Below, piece by piece: positions 43,453 to 51,153 of a stretch of 64,000 nt of DNA. Under the pieces are notes generated by a model, which was given only the letters and a program-made list of their open reading frames with translations, made no database searches and was not told the DNA's origin. A program made the translations under genes and the position numbers. The DNA comes from Thermincola ferriacetica. GTDB taxonomy: Bacteria; Bacillota; Thermincolia; Thermincolales; Thermincolaceae. The stretch is from positions 1 through 64,000 of the forward strand of contig NZ_LGTE01000008.1 in NCBI RefSeq assembly GCF_001263415.1, given 5' to 3'. Position 1 is the first letter of the stretch. The number at the start of each line of letters is the position of its first letter.

Positions 43453-43702
43453 TTATTTCTCCTCTCTAACTTCTTTGATTAGAGCAATTAACTTTTTTAC
43501 ATAGATGGCTTTAACTCGGTTATATATGAACAGGCACGGTTATGATAGCATCTGAATTTTCGTCATAAACAGACCAGTGACTACCACTTCCGGGTGGTTC
43601 GCATATCAAGCCAAATTTGTTAAGAACCGCTTGAAGCTCTGACCATTTTATGTCTTTGGGATTGTTGAGAATTCTTTGAAACCGTTTCTCGATTTTAGTC
43701 AC
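43453..43702 (-). pseudogene. hicA: hicA toxin with internal frameshift
   Basis: The first 60 codons (MTKIEKRFQRILNNPKDIKW...GSHWSVYDENSDAIITVPVH) match HicA mRNA interferase, including the catalytic His in GSHW. After VPVH the frame breaks; a second frame continues RVKAIYVKKLIALIKEVREE to a stop at 43453, just before hicB. An inserted ATAT near 43526 accounts for the break and would give a typical ~81-residue protein if removed. A natural pseudogene or a sequencing error. Confidence 0.75.
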
Positions 43703-44037
43703 TGGAACCTCCTATGAAATATTAAACAAAAATACCATATTTAATACCAATAATACTTTGCTGGTATTAATTATGATACCATAAAAATAGAATCTGAACA
43801 AGGGGCACTTCCTCTAACAACACCCAAAACGGCTCCGCTTCGCTCCGTTCAACTTGCCCCGTCCTCGGCTGTCGTGGTCTTGCGAATAGGGAGCAAGGGT
43901 CTGGGGAGGCAAAAACCGCGCCAGCCATGCGGGAAGTCAAAGTTTGTTTAGCCAATATGTCTTAGGCGAAATTGTGCCATCGACGTATCAATTTTTTAAA
44001 ATAACAGTTCTCATTGAATTAATATGGAGGTATCACT
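43703..44037. repeat. Intergenic region with family C and D repeats
   Basis: Family C (43828-43883: ACGGCTCCGCTTCGCTCCG, ACTTGCCCCGTCCTCGGCTG) and family D (43911-43934: CAAAAACCGCGCCAGCCATG) follow one another. Related copies lie at 47412-47500/47717-47741 and 50294-50375/50449-50470. No intact gene is present. Confidence 0.55.
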
Positions 44038-44169
44038 ATGAACTTAGGTATTTTCGAGTTATCTATGATGATTCTTTATCCTGTTGTTGGAATTTTAATA
44101 ATATATTTTGTAATAAAGTCGGCCGTAAAAAATGCTATTAAAGAATTAAAAGAGGAAGGTCATTTATAG
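44038..44169 (+). CDS. Small membrane protein (43 residues)
   Basis: Begins MNLGIFELSMMILYPVVGIL, with one transmembrane helix at about 8-30 and a charged tail (KNAIKELKEEGH). TATGGAGG lies nine bases before the ATG. The function is unknown. Confidence 0.65.
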   Translation: MNLGIFELSMMILYPVVGILIIYFVIKSAVKNAIKELKEEGHL

Positions 44170-44196
44170 AAATTTATTGTAAATAGAGGGATAATA

Positions 44197-44373
44197 ATGC
44201 CTTTAGTTAAGGTAGAGATATTCAAAGGTAAGAGTGACACCTATAAAAAAGCCTTACTCAATGGAATTCACGCAGCACTAGTCGAAGCGATCAAGATTCC
44301 GGATTATGATAGGATGCAGCGGCTCTATGAATTAGAACCTCAAAATTTCGAGATAGCACAAAATAAAACGTGA
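44197..44373 (+). pseudogene. Truncated tautomerase-family protein
   Basis: 58 codons: MPLVKVEIFKGKSDTYKKAL, then IPDYDRMQRLYELEPQNFEI. This is the N-terminal half of a roughly 120-residue tautomerase-superfamily protein (Pro after the initiator Met is the catalytic proline). The frame ends at TGA 44371 just 11-12 bp before the attC-like half-copy, where the rest of the gene would be. It is likely cut by a rearrangement at the repeat. Confidence 0.7.
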
Positions 44374-44384
44374 TTAGCCGTTCC

Positions 44385-44431
44385 TCAATATGCCCAACTG
44401 CGGCAACACGTGTTGGACGAAGCCGCAGCCG
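44385..44431 (+). repeat. Right half of attC-like palindrome
   Basis: ATGCCCAACTGCGGCAACACG, then TGTTGGACGAAGCCGCAG, matches the 3' part of the full copy at 47357-47394, including core GTTGGAC (44412-44418). It has no left half. It is adjacent to the truncated tautomerase. Confidence 0.5.
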
Positions 44432-44497
44432 TAAAGCATACAGCGGCGCGGCATTTTGGCGGTTAAGCGAAACGGCGCAATTTCGGGGAGGACAAGC

Positions 44498-45202
44498 ATG
44501 ATAGTTGATTTCTTAAAAAGCAATTCTACTTGGATAAAAGATGTTTTTTCAATTATCTTTACAGGGAGCGCTACTATTGTAGCAATTTTGACATACATTC
44601 GGGCCAAAGAAACATTCTTGCAGCTTATAAGAACTGAGGTTATTAAAAAGCAGACTGAAATTCTTAACTGAAATTCTGGAAGTGTTTTCTAAACATGAAT
44701 TTAGCTTAGAACGTGCTCTTGATTATGTAAACGTTGCACAAATCAATGCTTTAAACATTTTGTTTGAGTATGGTTGCATAAATCACAACCTATCACAGAG
44801 GTTATATATTTATGCAATCGAGCAGTTCATGGCCAAGAGGTTCGAATACAGGATGCAAAATCTATTGTTGATATAGGCATTTCGTTATTAAGTTACTTAA
44901 ATGGTTTTATCCATGATTACACTATAAAACCTTCTGAGGTTCTGGAAATCAGCCAACAGGAATTGACAAATTATAAAAATGCTAAATATCGGGTTGTTAG
45001 TATAATACCCTACGTCGAAAGGCCGGTAAAAAATGTTCGTATTGTTACTCAGGAAGGACTTGATCAACTCCTTGAAGGATATGTTAAGGGATTAGCAATT
45101 GTCGGACCACAAGAGTCATTTCCTTTTGTTCAGGATGTTCGCCTATCTTCTTCCGCGCGGACTACGGGAATCGATGTATTCCTGCAACCATTTCTTGGAT
45201 GA
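44498..45202 (+). pseudogene. Decayed membrane-protein gene with two frameshifts
   Basis: An ATG at 44498 with GGGGAGGA upstream opens MIVDFLKSNSTWIKDVFSII and a transmembrane helix. The frame shifts at an ACTGAAATTCT direct duplication (44654-44664, 44667-44677), which adds 13 bp. It continues as LEVFSKHEFSLERALDYVNV...EQFMAK, and shifts again near 44830 (a one-base loss fits) to EVRIQDAKSIVDIGISLLSY. The 3' end overlaps the Fic gene end and is uncertain. The family is not recognised. Confidence 0.65.
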
Positions 45203-46135
45203 TAACCAGAGGCTTCCCTCTTTAACGGCCTTAAGTTTTCCTTCCTGGGCCAAACGGCGAAGGTAGCTTGGTTGGTACTGCGTACCTTCTGCTAAAGTAC
45301 TCAGTGGGACCAGGTCTTCTTTCCTGGAAAGTTTAGGTAACATTAGTTTATTTAAATTGTCCCTTACCGCTCTTGCGACCAGTTCTGCAAGCATTGTATA
45401 ATCAGGATTTTTGCTCTGCGCCCGTTCAAGTGCCCGGAGATATTTGGGGCGCTGGCTTTTAAGAATAATTGCCGGTGGATAACCATTAACTATAAGGATA
45501 TAGTTCATTAACAGCCGGCCGGTTCTGCCGTTCCCATCGCTAAAAGGGTGAATTTTTTCAAATTCGGCATGTATTAGAGCTACCCATTCACAAACGGATA
45601 AGTCTCCTGGACCGTCATTTATTTTTTTTATTAATTCGTTGATCAAGTCAGGCACGTCACCGGAAGGAGGAAGTTTAAGCGAGCTCCCTCTTATTCTCGG
45701 AGTCGGTCCTGTGCGAAATTGGCCGGGCTGGTCTCCTGTTACGGGAGGATATGATGTCCAAACCGGTCCCATAAGTAATTTGTGAATATGGCTTATGTGC
45801 TGAACAGTTATTATTTTATCCTGTTGTTTATATGATTCTACTGCCTGCTCGTATACCCACCTTGCTGCATTGGAATAGCCCTGCACCTCTAAGTAATGTC
45901 TGATTTCTTTGTTGCCAGTTACAATTTCTTGTTCAACCAGTTTATAAATTTCTCGTGAATTTAGTGTATTTCCCTCCAGAGCTGTAGAATGGTGTGTTTC
46001 TTCAAGCCAAATGTCTTTCCAGATTTCATTTGCTTCCAGGCTTGCAGGAAACCCGCCCATTTCTTTATGGAATACGGTTATTTCACTTTTAACTTTCTCA
46101 AGCAGCTTCTTTAAGCTGGGTCTTCCCCTGTTCAT
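45143..46135 (-). CDS. Fic-domain protein with C-terminal helix-turn-helix
   Basis: A 330-residue class II Fic protein. The inhibitory helix motif S-T-A-L-E-G-N (about 48-54) precedes the Fic core with catalytic HPFSDGNGRTGR (about 205). A C-terminal winged-helix-like segment (PLSTLAEGTQYQPSYLRRLA) suggests DNA binding. Fic proteins AMPylate or otherwise nucleotidylate targets; class II ones are self-inhibited. The ATG at 46135 follows GGAGG at 46142-46146. Four copies of an 8-bp box upstream are likely autoregulatory sites. Confidence 0.9.
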   Translation of the reverse strand: MNRGRPSLKKLLEKVKSEITVFHKEMGGFPASLEANEIWKDIWLEETHHSTALEGNTLNSREIYKLVEQEIVTGNKEIRHYLEVQGYSNAARWVYEQAVESYKQQDKIITVQHISHIHKLLMGPVWTSYPPVTGDQPGQFRTGPTPRIRGSSLKLPPSGDVPDLINELIKKINDGPGDLSVCEWVALIHAEFEKIHPFSDGNGRTGRLLMNYILIVNGYPPAIILKSQRPKYLRALERAQSKNPDYTMLAELVARAVRDNLNKLMLPKLSRKEDLVPLSTLAEGTQYQPSYLRRLAQEGKLKAVKEGSLWLSSKKWLQEYIDSRSPRGRR

Positions 46136-46150
46136 AGTAATTCCTCCAAA

Positions 46151-46229
46151 TTGTAGCTTTAATTTTAGTTTAACCAACTAGCTACAATTTTATTGTAGCT
46201 TTTTATTAAGTTTTTTGCAATAGCTACAA
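46151..46229. promoter_or_regulatory. Four AGCTACAA boxes upstream of fic
   Basis: TTGTAGCT at 46151 and 46193, and its complement AGCTACAA at 46180 and 46222, form two inverted pairs with the same 21-bp inner spacing. The order suggests binding by a dimeric regulator, probably the Fic protein's own helix-turn-helix domain. Confidence 0.65.
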
Positions 46230-46750
46230 TTTGTCGAAAATTATTCCTCATATATATAGGAGTAGTGTCAGCTACGCTGGTACTACCCTTGCCTGCGGCT
46301 GTCTCAGCAGCGTTTTTTAGGGAATATGTTTGTATGTTTGTAAACATGTAATTATGGCAATTCTTAATCAACCCCACTGGCGGAAAGCTGGTCCCAAGGG
46401 CTGTACAAAAAAATTTTCCTACTTGGTTGTAATTCTTCCAGGCGGTAAAAATTTTTTTGCTCCCGTGGGTTGACCTGGCCGGGCCTGACCGGTGCGCCCA
46501 GCCTGCGGCCGACGGAACTCAAGGGATTAGCACAGTCTGAGCTAAACGTCGGCCCACATTTATTGGACCGGTCATTCCTGGCCAGGAAGCAATATTTTAT
46601 TCAGCCTCAGGAATCTAGGGATTAGCAAGGTTAATGCTTGAGATGGATTTTTATGGTATAATTTAGATGGGACAGACGAACTTTGTTCGTTTAGGGACGT
46701 GTTTAGGCGAAATGACTTGCTCCATAGGGGTTTTTCGGAGGCACATCATA
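46230..46750. other. Long region with no supported gene
   Basis: Mixed AT-rich and GC-rich sequence. No supported gene, RNA or terminator is identified. GGGATTAGCA occurs twice (about 46524 and 46618). GGAGG at 46736-46740 belongs to the next gene. Confidence 0.4.
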
Positions 46751-46990
46751 TTGAAAAAATATTGTTTTCTTATTTTGGCAGTATTGCCTTTACTAATGTT
46801 GTTGATATTGTTTTTGTTAATTCATGGGTCATATTCTACAATGATTTGGCTCACTTCCAAGCCGTTTCCGTTTAGGGCAATGGGTAGCGGTCCGTTTCAA
46901 CTATGGACGGGTGTATTAATGATTATATTGTCAGGATTGTTCTTTAGTTTATATCGATTTGTATCTCGAAATAAAGAAAAAGATGATTAG
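46751..46990 (+). CDS. Small membrane protein (79 residues)
   Basis: The TTG at 46751 has GGAGG ten bases upstream. It encodes MKKYCFLILAVLPLLMLLIL, then a second hydrophobic helix (LWTGVLMIILSGLFFSLYRF), giving two transmembrane segments. The function is unknown. Confidence 0.6.
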   Translation: MKKYCFLILAVLPLLMLLILFLLIHGSYSTMIWLTSKPFPFRAMGSGPFQLWTGVLMIILSGLFFSLYRFVSRNKEKDD

Positions 46991-47007
46991 TTGGGTTGAG
47001 TGATTCA

Positions 47008-47239
47008 ATGAAGATTAATAATCAAAAGCAGGATTTGCATGAATATATAAAACAGCTAGAAAAAGATACAAAACCTATTTTGACCTTTGCAGATAGACGA
47101 AAAAATGAAATCTGGTGTTTTTCGCCGTACATTTCTAGAGCCGCTTCCAAAAAGGCTGAAGATCATGATTGCTGTTGTAGTGACTGGTCTAATACTTTAT
47201 AGACTATTTGAAAATATAATGGTTTCATTGTGGCAATAA
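47008..47239 (+). pseudogene. Possible frameshifted small membrane protein
   Basis: The first frame gives MKINNQKQDLHEYIKQLEKD, a soluble start. The neighbouring frame (from 47105) continues with KSGVFRRTFLEPLPKRLKIM and a hydrophobic helix (AVVVTGLILYRLF) to a stop at 47239. No ribosome site precedes the second part, so a single gene broken near 47090-47105 is a reasonable reading. Could instead be two unrelated small frames. Confidence 0.4.
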
Positions 47240-47269
47240 AGTAAATGATGCGGGTCAGCAAGTCACATC

Positions 47270-47385
47270 GCCTAACATAAAGCCGTGTTTCCGCAGTTGA
47301 GCATGCAAAAACACCGGCAAAGCACTGGCACTGCCGGCGTTAAACCGTTACTTAATATGCTCAATTGCGGCAACACATGTTGGAC
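47270..47385 (+). repeat. attC-like imperfect palindrome, full copy
   Basis: A 116-bp palindrome starting GCCTAAC (47270-47276) and ending GTTGGAC (47379-47385), matching the integron core patterns RYYYAAC and GTTRRRY. Nested arms are CCGCAGTTGAGCATG (47291-47305) / ATGCTCAATTGCGG (47357-47370), GTGTT / AACAC, and an inner AACACCGGCA / TGCCGGCGTT. It lies 31 bp after the last small gene on the plus strand. It is the best attC candidate in the window. Confidence 0.55.
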
Positions 47386-47411
47386 GAAGCCGCAGCATCG
47401 AAGCTGTACGA

Positions 47412-47500
47412 CACAACAGCTCCGCTTCGCTCCGACCCAACTTGTCCCGTCCTCGGCTGCCACGGTTTTTGCAGTTACCTGGCAAAAATCGCGCCACCAA
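47412..47500 (+). repeat. Repeat family C, copy
   Basis: ACAGCTCCGCTTCGCTCCGA, then CAACTTGTCCCGTCCTCGGC and GTTACCTGGCAAAAATCGC, closely matches copies at 43828 and 50294. A family D copy follows at 47717-47741. Confidence 0.6.
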
Positions 47501-47741
47501 GGGGGTAGGGGCCAGGGCTACTACTACGACCTGCCACGCCGCTCATTTGGTACCACCGGCCAGGCGGCACATTGGGAAAAGGCCGCCGCGTGCCTGGCCG
47601 ATGGGCCGTTCCTACTCAACAAAGCAATAAAGCCGACTCAAATGAGCGGCTTTGCAGAATGGCCGACTAACGGCGTTCTAAACGACAGTTTTGGTGTCAC
47701 GATTTTTGCGGACCAGGTGCAAAAACCGCGCCGGTCGTGCG

Positions 47742-48333
47742 GGGAAAGACTAAAGAAATTCCGGCTGGAGTTAGCAGAAGAAAAGACCCGGATAATCCGG
47801 TTCACCCGATTTCGCAAGGAAGAAAACCAAAGCTTCGAGTTCTTGGGCTTCGAATACCGATGGGGAACGTCACGACAGGGGAAAGACATAATTAAGAGGA
47901 GAACCTCCGGGAAGAAAGTTCGGAAATCCCTGCAGGCATTCAAAGAATGGTGCCGGGAGAACCGGAACAACCGGCTATTAAAGCTATTCGGGCAATTAAA
48001 TCCGAAACTTCGAGGCTATCACAACTACTATAGGATTATCGGCAACTATGAAGGAATTAACGAGTTCTACCAAAATGCCGTAAGAATCCTATATAAATGG
48101 CTAAATCGAAGGAGCCGAAGGCGGAGCTTCAACTGGATGGAATTTCGGAAAACCCTGGACAGATACAAAATATTGCGGCCTCGAATAATGGAGAGTCGTA
48201 ACTGCCAGTTAGAACTTGAATTTGATTTTGTCTGATTACGGAAGTGAGTATTACTGAAGAGCCCGGTGCGGTAGTTCCGCACGCCGGGATCTGTGCGGGG
48301 GTTGGCGGGTAACCGGCAGTCCTACCGTGACGG
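47742..48333 (+). mobile_element. 3' fragment of a group II intron
   Basis: It contains the end of an intron-encoded reverse transcriptase and the catalytic RNA 3' end. Domain V is at 48259-48291 (GAGCCCGGTGCGG, then TTCCGCACGCCGGGATC; AGC triad near its start), followed by a domain VI-like segment to about 48330. The 5' RNA and most of the enzyme are missing. A second 3' remnant is at 49579-49633. Confidence 0.8.
47745..48235 (+). pseudogene. Truncated group II intron reverse transcriptase/maturase
   Basis: The last ~163 codons of a maturase: ERLKKFRLELAEEKTRIIRF, then FEFLGFEYRWGTS, and the X domain (LRGYHNYYRIIGNYEGINEF). The catalytic reverse transcriptase core (YADD) is absent. The reading frame stays open upstream into repeat sequences, which is not coding. 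The intron is therefore immobile by itself. Confidence 0.85.
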
Positions 48334-48361
48334 TGAAATGTTTTTTGTCTATTTGTAGCTA

Positions 48362-48395
48362 AAAAATAAAAAACCCTTGAAAAGACAAGGGGTTT
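48362..48395 (-). terminator. Probable terminator for leftward transcripts
   Basis: AAACCCCTTG / CAAGGGTTT on the minus strand with a short loop is followed by TTTTTATTTTTT. Confidence 0.5.
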
Positions 48396-48427
48396 AAAGA
48401 GTTAAGGGGTGTAAAGAGTTAGTCTGA

Positions 48428-48476
48428 ATACATCACTGGTGAATAACTTCAATTAAAGATTATTTACCAGTGATGT
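48428..48476. repeat. Long hairpin
   Basis: ACATCACTGGTGAATAA (48428-48444) pairs with TTATTTACCAGTGATGT (48460-48476), a 17-bp near-perfect stem with a 15-base loop. There is no T-run directly after it, so its role is unknown. The nearby GAAAATCCTGCATAAATATC resembles GAAATCCTGCAATTTATC at about 49420, which may mark the two ends of a module. Confidence 0.55.
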
Positions 48477-48513
48477 AGGAAAATCCTGCATAAATATCTA
48501 ACTTCTAAATAAA

Positions 48514-48745
48514 AATGCTAAAGCTCCTCCAAAGAGGGGCTTTAGCTAGAAAAAGCTTTAAGCCAATACCTAATTATTATTTAATAATTAGGTTAGATAA
48601 GACTCATGTATAATTATATGCATTGTATTGATATTTTATACTTGTTTTTGTGAAAATATGACAAAAGGTCGCCAATTAAAGCGACCTTTGCCTAGAAAAG
48701 CTTTAAAAGCCAATGCCTAGAAAACTAGGCTAGATAACTAATAGG
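48514..48745. repeat. Two repeated paired-hairpin units
   Basis: Unit 1 (48514-48603): hairpin GCTAAAGC...GCTTTAGC, then CTAGAAAAAGCTTTAAGCC, then hairpin ACCTAATTATT/AATAATTAGGT, then TAGATAA. Unit 2 (48662-48745): hairpin AAAGGTCGC/GCGACCTTT, then CTAGAAAAGCTTTAAAAGCC, then hairpin GCCTAG/CTAGGC, then TAGATAA. Linkers are conserved while stems vary but keep pairing. This suggests conserved structure; the function is unknown. Confidence 0.6.
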
Positions 48746-48825
48746 ATCTCTCAAGTTCATTGTAATACCATTTTGTTGATGTTGTCAACACTTTTGTTGA
48801 CAAAATTGTTAACAGATAAAAAACC

Positions 48826-49374
48826 TTATATATGTAGTTGTTTTCTAAGTTTTGAGTTAATTTCCTTCATTTTTTCATGTTTTATTTTACCAATTTTAAT
48901 ATCTAACCTAGCTTTATCAATAGTCATGATATCAGTAAAAATGATTCTAGAAGGATCTTTATCTAGGTGGCCTGATTCAAGGTCGCTGTTGGAAAGCCTC
49001 ATTTGATATTTTGGATTGATTTTTGTACCGTCACCTTCGATAGGTAGTACATTCACTTTTTCGGAATATATGTTTCCTGTATCATTTGAGATAATGATAA
49101 CCAAGTGGTTTCCACATAGTTCACTTCCAATGTTTTCATTTATAATCGCATTAAATATCTCTCCTCTTAAAGGTCTAACCGGATGGTAACTTAACTGGTG
49201 CTCAGACCTGGCCTTTCTATTTTCTAATGATTGATAATGCAACTTGCAAATATCTGGGAGATGTTTAATAATGGCTAAAGTTTTAAGAAAATAGTGGGGC
49301 TTAAAGTCTTTAATTATGTCTTTAAAGGATTCTGAAAGATTGTTTATGGCTTTATCTTCGTTATTTCCGCTCAA
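48826..49374 (-). CDS. MazF/PemK-like endoribonuclease toxin candidate
   Basis: A 182-residue protein. An N-terminal helical part is followed by a PemK-like beta-barrel (about 75-165: RPLRGEIFNAIINENIGSEL, HLVIIISNDTGNIYSEKVNV, VLPIEGDG...). The R-G-x-I/V-x-N and H-x-x-V/I-I-I-S-N patterns fit the family. No antitoxin gene is adjacent, which is unusual. TTG 49374 has GGAGGG upstream; an ATG at 49389 would overlap that ribosome site and is the alternative start. The hairpin repeats lie downstream. Confidence 0.7.
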   Translation of the reverse strand: MSGNNEDKAINNLSESFKDIIKDFKPHYFLKTLAIIKHLPDICKLHYQSLENRKARSEHQLSYHPVRPLRGEIFNAIINENIGSELCGNHLVIIISNDTGNIYSEKVNVLPIEGDGTKINPKYQMRLSNSDLESGHLDKDPSRIIFTDIMTIDKARLDIKIGKIKHEKMKEINSKLRKQLHI

Positions 49375-49462
49375 AAGGTTTCCCTCCATTCATCAAATAT
49401 TAATTTGACAAATTGAGGGGAAATCCTGCAATTTATCTAGCCAAGCCGACAAAAAACACATC

Positions 49463-49563
49463 GCCTAACATAAAGCCATGTTTCCGCAGTTGAGCATGCA
49501 AAAACACCGGCAAAGCACTGGCCCTGCCGGCGTTAAACCGTTACTTAATATGCTCAATTGCGG
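49463..49563 (+). repeat. attC-like imperfect palindrome, copy 3
   Basis: GCCTAAC (49463-49469) then nested arms CCGCAGTTGAGCATG / ATGCTCAATTGCGG, nearly identical to the full copy at 47270. The final core site is lost; a group II intron remnant begins 15 bp later. Confidence 0.5.
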
Positions 49564-49578
49564 ATAAAACATATAAAG

Positions 49579-49633
49579 TAAAATATTCCATACGCCGGGA
49601 CGTGCGTGGGTTGTCGGGTAACTGGCAGTCCTA
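49579..49633 (+). mobile_element. Second group II intron 3' remnant
   Basis: ACGCCGGGACGTGCGTGGG, then GTCGGGTAACTGGCAGTCC, TACC matches the 3' part of domain V and domain VI at 48281-48330. Only about 55 bp remain. Confidence 0.65.
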
Positions 49634-49656
49634 CCGCAATTAACTTTTTTCAATTA

Positions 49657-50121
49657 TTATTTTGAATTTTTTGTTGATATTGAAAATTTTCCATACTTGG
49701 CAATTATATATGAGCTCAACAAACCGTACACAACATAATTCAGGGTATGCATTAATGTTGTTAAGCCATCGTTTTTCATTTGCGGAGCTATTTTTAGTAA
49801 ACGTACAATAAGTCCCATACCAATCAATAACATGAAACCAGCTAATGCTAATCCTTTTAGCCAGTAATAATCCTTTCCTGACAGTTTGAGCAAATAAGCT
49901 AATAAAACACCACCGGCGGCTCCAATTACTAAATGAACTATAATACCTACTAAATAGCCATAGATAGTGTTGACTTGACTCCAACTGAGTAAGATAGCTG
50001 CAGATACTTGCAATGTTGTAATCTTTATTATACCAAGCGATTTCCATACCATTGATAATAGATGCATTACAATCGTTCCCGATATTCCAGCTATAGTACC
50101 TATAGTCAAAGTGTCCTTCAT
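49657..50121 (-). CDS. Small polytopic membrane protein
   Basis: A 154-residue protein with about four transmembrane helices (IAGISGTIVMHLLSMVWKSL, TIYGYLVGIIVHLVIGAAGG, LAGFMLLIGMGLIVRLL, MHTLNYVVYGLLSSYI). AAGGAGATA lies before the ATG. It resembles YqhR/DUF1440-like membrane proteins, which have no known function; the identification is weak. Confidence 0.65.
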   Translation of the reverse strand: MKDTLTIGTIAGISGTIVMHLLSMVWKSLGIIKITTLQVSAAILLSWSQVNTIYGYLVGIIVHLVIGAAGGVLLAYLLKLSGKDYYWLKGLALAGFMLLIGMGLIVRLLKIAPQMKNDGLTTLMHTLNYVVYGLLSSYIIAKYGKFSISTKNSK

Positions 50122-50520
50122 AGTAATATCTCCTTCATTAAATTTATTGCTATCTAGATTTTAGTATATCCGTTGGTTCAGTTAGTTTATACTTATGCAT
50201 TGTAAGGCATCGCAAAACATATTTTTTGTTAATAAAACTTTTGGCTAATCAATTTTAAACAGTTTCCGGCCAACTTCAGCTAACAACAAGCTAAACGGCT
50301 CCACTAGGCTCCGACCCAACTTGTCCCGTCCTCGGCCGTCACGGTTTTTACAGTTACCTGGCAACAATCACGCCAACGGCTGGGACTGTAGAGAGATACA
50401 AATAAAGAAAGCCGCCGTTGTCACGATTCCTGCATTGACGATGCAAAAACCGCGCCAGCCTGCGGGCGGATAAAGTTCCTTTTCAACCATGGGTCAGATG
50501 AAATACGGCTATATGTTAAT
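50122..50520. repeat. Intergenic region with family C and D repeats
   Basis: Family C at 50294-50375 (CGGCTCCACTAGGCTCCGAC, ACTTGTCCCGTCCTCGGC) and family D at 50449-50470 (CAAAAACCGCGCCAGCCTGC). No gene was found. Confidence 0.5.
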
Positions 50521-50829
50521 TTAGCTGATTCCTGTAGTACCCTTGTAACTGTGTGAGTGAGGGGTACTTCCACTAATTGAGGTTTCTCCTCCAAAATTAT
50601 GATAATGACCTCCCTCGGGAAGTTCGATGGAAGTACCAGATATTCCAGAGACTATATGGGTGTGGCCATCATCATAGGTAGTAACAGTATAGTATCTGTG
50701 TGAATGAGGAACTTCACTTGGAGCTGGGTCTGTAAATCCTGAGTACCTGTGACTATGGTTTAAATTTACTGAAGTTACCCCTGCAAATTTATGTTGATGT
50801 GAAGGTCCATAATTGTTAACATTATTCAT
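50521..50829 (-). CDS. YmaF-family His-rich protein
   Basis: A 102-residue protein with repeated H-S-H-R-Y and HTH/HYH motifs (NLNHSHRYSGFTDPAPSEVP, HSHRYYTVTTYDDGHTH). This is the YmaF pattern. A role in metal binding or spores has been suggested for the family by composition, not established here. The ATG at 50829 has GGAGCTGATGGG upstream. Confidence 0.75.
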   Translation of the reverse strand: MNNVNNYGPSHQHKFAGVTSVNLNHSHRYSGFTDPAPSEVPHSHRYYTVTTYDDGHTHIVSGISGTSIELPEGGHYHNFGGETSISGSTPHSHSYKGTTGIS

Positions 50830-51071
50830 CCCATCAGCTCCTTTCGTCGTCAATCTAGTATATGTATAAAGCACTTTTATGGAGACATAATTAAAAGCAT
50901 ATTTTTAAAAATATTATTTTCGCCAAGTCTTTGATTTTTCTCTTCTAAAAAATGTAAAAAAGTTATTTATGATTTTTACTCTTCAAGCAATATTTCCAAC
51001 TACCAATTCAACTTTTGATAAACGGATGTTATTTTTCTATTTTGCTTAAACACAGAAATTTTAAATTCCTA

Positions 51072-51100
51072 TTGACAATTTAATTCATGCCAATTATACT
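51072..51100 (+). promoter_or_regulatory. Sigma-A-type promoter of the nif operon
   Basis: -35 TTGACA (51072-51077), 17-bp spacing, -10 TATACT (51095-51100). Transcription would start about 51107, 13 bases before the first ANTAR hairpin. No sigma-54 signature is seen. Confidence 0.8.
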
Positions 51101-51119
51101 ATCACTATAAACCATAACC

Positions 51120-51153
51120 GATACACAGTTGTATCAACTGAGCAATGATGCTT
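51120..51153 (+). ncRNA. ANTAR-target hairpins, module 1 of the nif leader
   Basis: P1 is GATAC-ACAGTT-GTATC (51120-51135); P2 is GAGC-AATGAT-GCTT (51140-51153). Both hexaloops have A at position 1 and G at position 4. The 3' arm of P2 is the start of the terminator 51150-51176. Confidence 0.8.

Noticed and set aside
47285-47741. The upstream part of the open frame ending at 48235 as coding
   Set aside because: It runs through an attC-like palindrome and family C/D repeats; only the part after about 47745 matches a maturase.
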